From: Pyxidicoccus parkwaysis
GTDB taxonomy: Bacteria > Myxococcota > Myxococcia > Myxococcales > Myxococcaceae
Assembly (NCBI RefSeq): GCF_017301735.1
Contig: NZ_CP071090.1
Location: forward strand, 3,958,001 to 4,022,000
Direction: 5' to 3'
DNA length: 64,000 nucleotides
The number at the start of each line of letters is the position of its first letter. Position 1 is the first letter of the stretch. Position numbers and translations under genes: made by a program. This document shows, piece by piece, positions 63,061 through 64,000 of the stretch. A model generated the notes under the pieces. It was given only the letters and a program-made list of their open reading frames with translations. It searched no databases and was not told the DNA's origin.

Positions 63061-64000
63061 ATGTCGCAAGTGCCTCCCCCCTCCGCCAAGGACTTCCCGC
63101 CTCCGTCGACCGACGCGTGGCGCCGGCTCGTCGAGAAGGACCTGAAGGGCAAGCCCTTCTCGTCGCTTCAGTCGAGCCTGGAAGGTGGCCTCTCCCTTCA
63201 GCCGCTCTACACGTCGCAGGAGGCGCCCACTCCGGCGGAGCCCCCGGGCGTGGTCCCCTACGTGCGCGGCACCCAACCGCTGGGCCACACGGAGGGAGGC
63301 TGGACGGTGTGCCAGGAGTACGCCGGCCCCGACGTGGCCTCCACCGCCGAGGCGCTGCGCACCGACCTGGAGCGTGGCGCGCAGGGCGTGTGGCTGCTCC
63401 TGGACGCGCCGCACGGTGTCGATGTGAAGGACGCGGCCGCGCTGAAGCAGGTCCTCGCGCACGTCCCGTTGGAGACGACGCCTGTGCACCTGGAGCCCGC
63501 GCGTGACGTGCTCGCGCCCGCGGCCCTGCTGCTCCAGGTGGCGGATGCGAAGCGGGTCGCACGCAGCTCGCTCAAGGGAAGCCTGGGCGTCGACCCGATT
63601 GGCGCGATGGCGCGCGCGGGCGCGGCGAAGGTGGACGTGGCCGGGACGCTCGCGAAGGCCGCGCCGATGGTGACGTCGCTCCTGAAGGAAGCGCCGGGCC
63701 TGCGCGTGCTGCTGGTGTCCTCGCGAGCATGGGCGGATGCGGGCGCCACGCCGGTGCAGGAGTTGGCGTGGGCCATCGCCACGGGCGTGGAGTACCTGCG
63801 CGAATTGGAGCGCGCGGGCGTGGCTCCCGGAGACGCGGCGCGCTCGGTGCAGTTCGCGCTGTCCGTGGGCGGCCAGTTCTTCCCGGAGATTGCGCGGCTG
63901 CGCGCGGCGCGGTTGCTCTGGTCCAAGGTCGTCGCCGCGTCGGGCGGTGCACCGGAGGCCCAGGCCATGTCGCTGCACGCGCGCACGGCCAGCGGCACCA
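63061..64000 (+). CDS. mutA: Methylmalonyl-CoA mutase small subunit, 5' part only
   Basis: 313 codons, still open at the window edge. The ATG follows GAGGA. The N-terminus has DAWRRLVEKDLKGKPFSSLQS and LEGGLSLQPLYT, matching the start of MutA/MutB-type (beta/alpha)8 domains, then YVRGTQPLG and WTVCQEYAGPD, where the substrate-binding barrel begins. MutA lacks the B12 domain of the large subunit, which should lie further downstream, outside this window. With MutB it converts methylmalonyl-CoA to succinyl-CoA. It fits with the carboxyltransferase at 55470-56999 in a propionyl-CoA route. Confidence 0.9.
   Translation, partial: MSQVPPPSAKDFPPPSTDAWRRLVEKDLKGKPFSSLQSSLEGGLSLQPLYTSQEAPTPAEPPGVVPYVRGTQPLGHTEGGWTVCQEYAGPDVASTAEALRTDLERGAQGVWLLLDAPHGVDVKDAAALKQVLAHVPLETTPVHLEPARDVLAPAALLLQVADAKRVARSSLKGSLGVDPIGAMARAGAAKVDVAGTLAKAAPMVTSLLKEAPGLRVLLVSSRAWADAGATPVQELAWAIATGVEYLRELERAGVAPGDAARSVQFALSVGGQFFPEIARLRAARLLWSKVVAASGGAPEAQAMSLHARTASGT

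Overview
The window is about 69% GC, almost fully coding, and looks like a chromosome segment of a Myxococcus/Corallococcus-type myxobacterium (Myxococcota). Grounds: giant NRPS genes beside housekeeping genes, a PilZ-Hsp70 fusion of myxobacterial type, an S46 peptidase, many lipoproteins, and acyl-CoA genes (carboxyltransferase, enoyl-CoA hydratase, HMG-CoA-lyase type, methylmalonyl-CoA mutase). This assignment is inference from gene content.

Left block (1-11786, minus strand): the first 3928 codons of a giant NRPS (NRPS-A) that runs off the window at base 1. Its order is fatty-acyl-AMP ligase (FAAL), ACP, C, A with an inserted N-methyltransferase, PCP, C, A, PCP, C and a partial A. Middle block (11940-24704): a PilZ-Hsp70 fusion, guaB, a lipoprotein gene, guaA, an S46 peptidase with a hairpin-rich leader, a RibD-type reductase, a lipoprotein, a DUF3014-like protein and small hypotheticals. 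Between two convergent genes lies a cluster of GAATGTTC repeats (23220-23446).

NRPS-B/C operon (24942-45266, plus strand): NRPS-B repeats the loading and first modules of NRPS-A (FAAL-ACP-C-A[NMT]-PCP), then has C-A-PCP, a last intact C domain and a fused SyrP/TauD-type dioxygenase. NRPS-C starts with a condensation-like domain that has lost its HHxxxDG motif, then A-PCP, a heterocyclization domain, a cysteine-type A domain, PCP and thioesterase. An alpha/beta-hydrolase gene overlaps its stop codon. The operon is predicted to make a fatty-acylated peptide that starts with N-methyl-threonine, may carry a hydroxylated residue, and ends in a Cys-derived thiazoline.

Right block (45378-64000): a long minus-strand run (acyl-CoA carboxyltransferase, acyl-CoA dehydrogenase, unknown gene, rnc, two cyclophilins, era, der, a YfgM-like gene, bamB-like, Nudix, DEDD exonuclease) keeps the der-bamB-yfgM neighbourhood known from enterobacteria. 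It is followed by a YtxH-like protein, enoyl-CoA hydratase, a Tim44-like/zinc-ribbon/TerB protein, a small secreted barrel protein, an HMG-CoA-lyase family enzyme, a methyltransferase and the start of mutA (methylmalonyl-CoA mutase small subunit).

Most unusual points: (1) the NRPS-B/NRPS-C junction, where an intact C domain, a fused dioxygenase and a degenerate C domain meet; (2) twin, partly near-identical FAAL-C-A(Thr)-NMT cassettes in inverted orientation around guaB/guaA; (3) the GAATGTTC array; (4) the PilZ-Hsp70 fusion. All positions, start choices and domain limits were read by eye; no alignment or database search was run.
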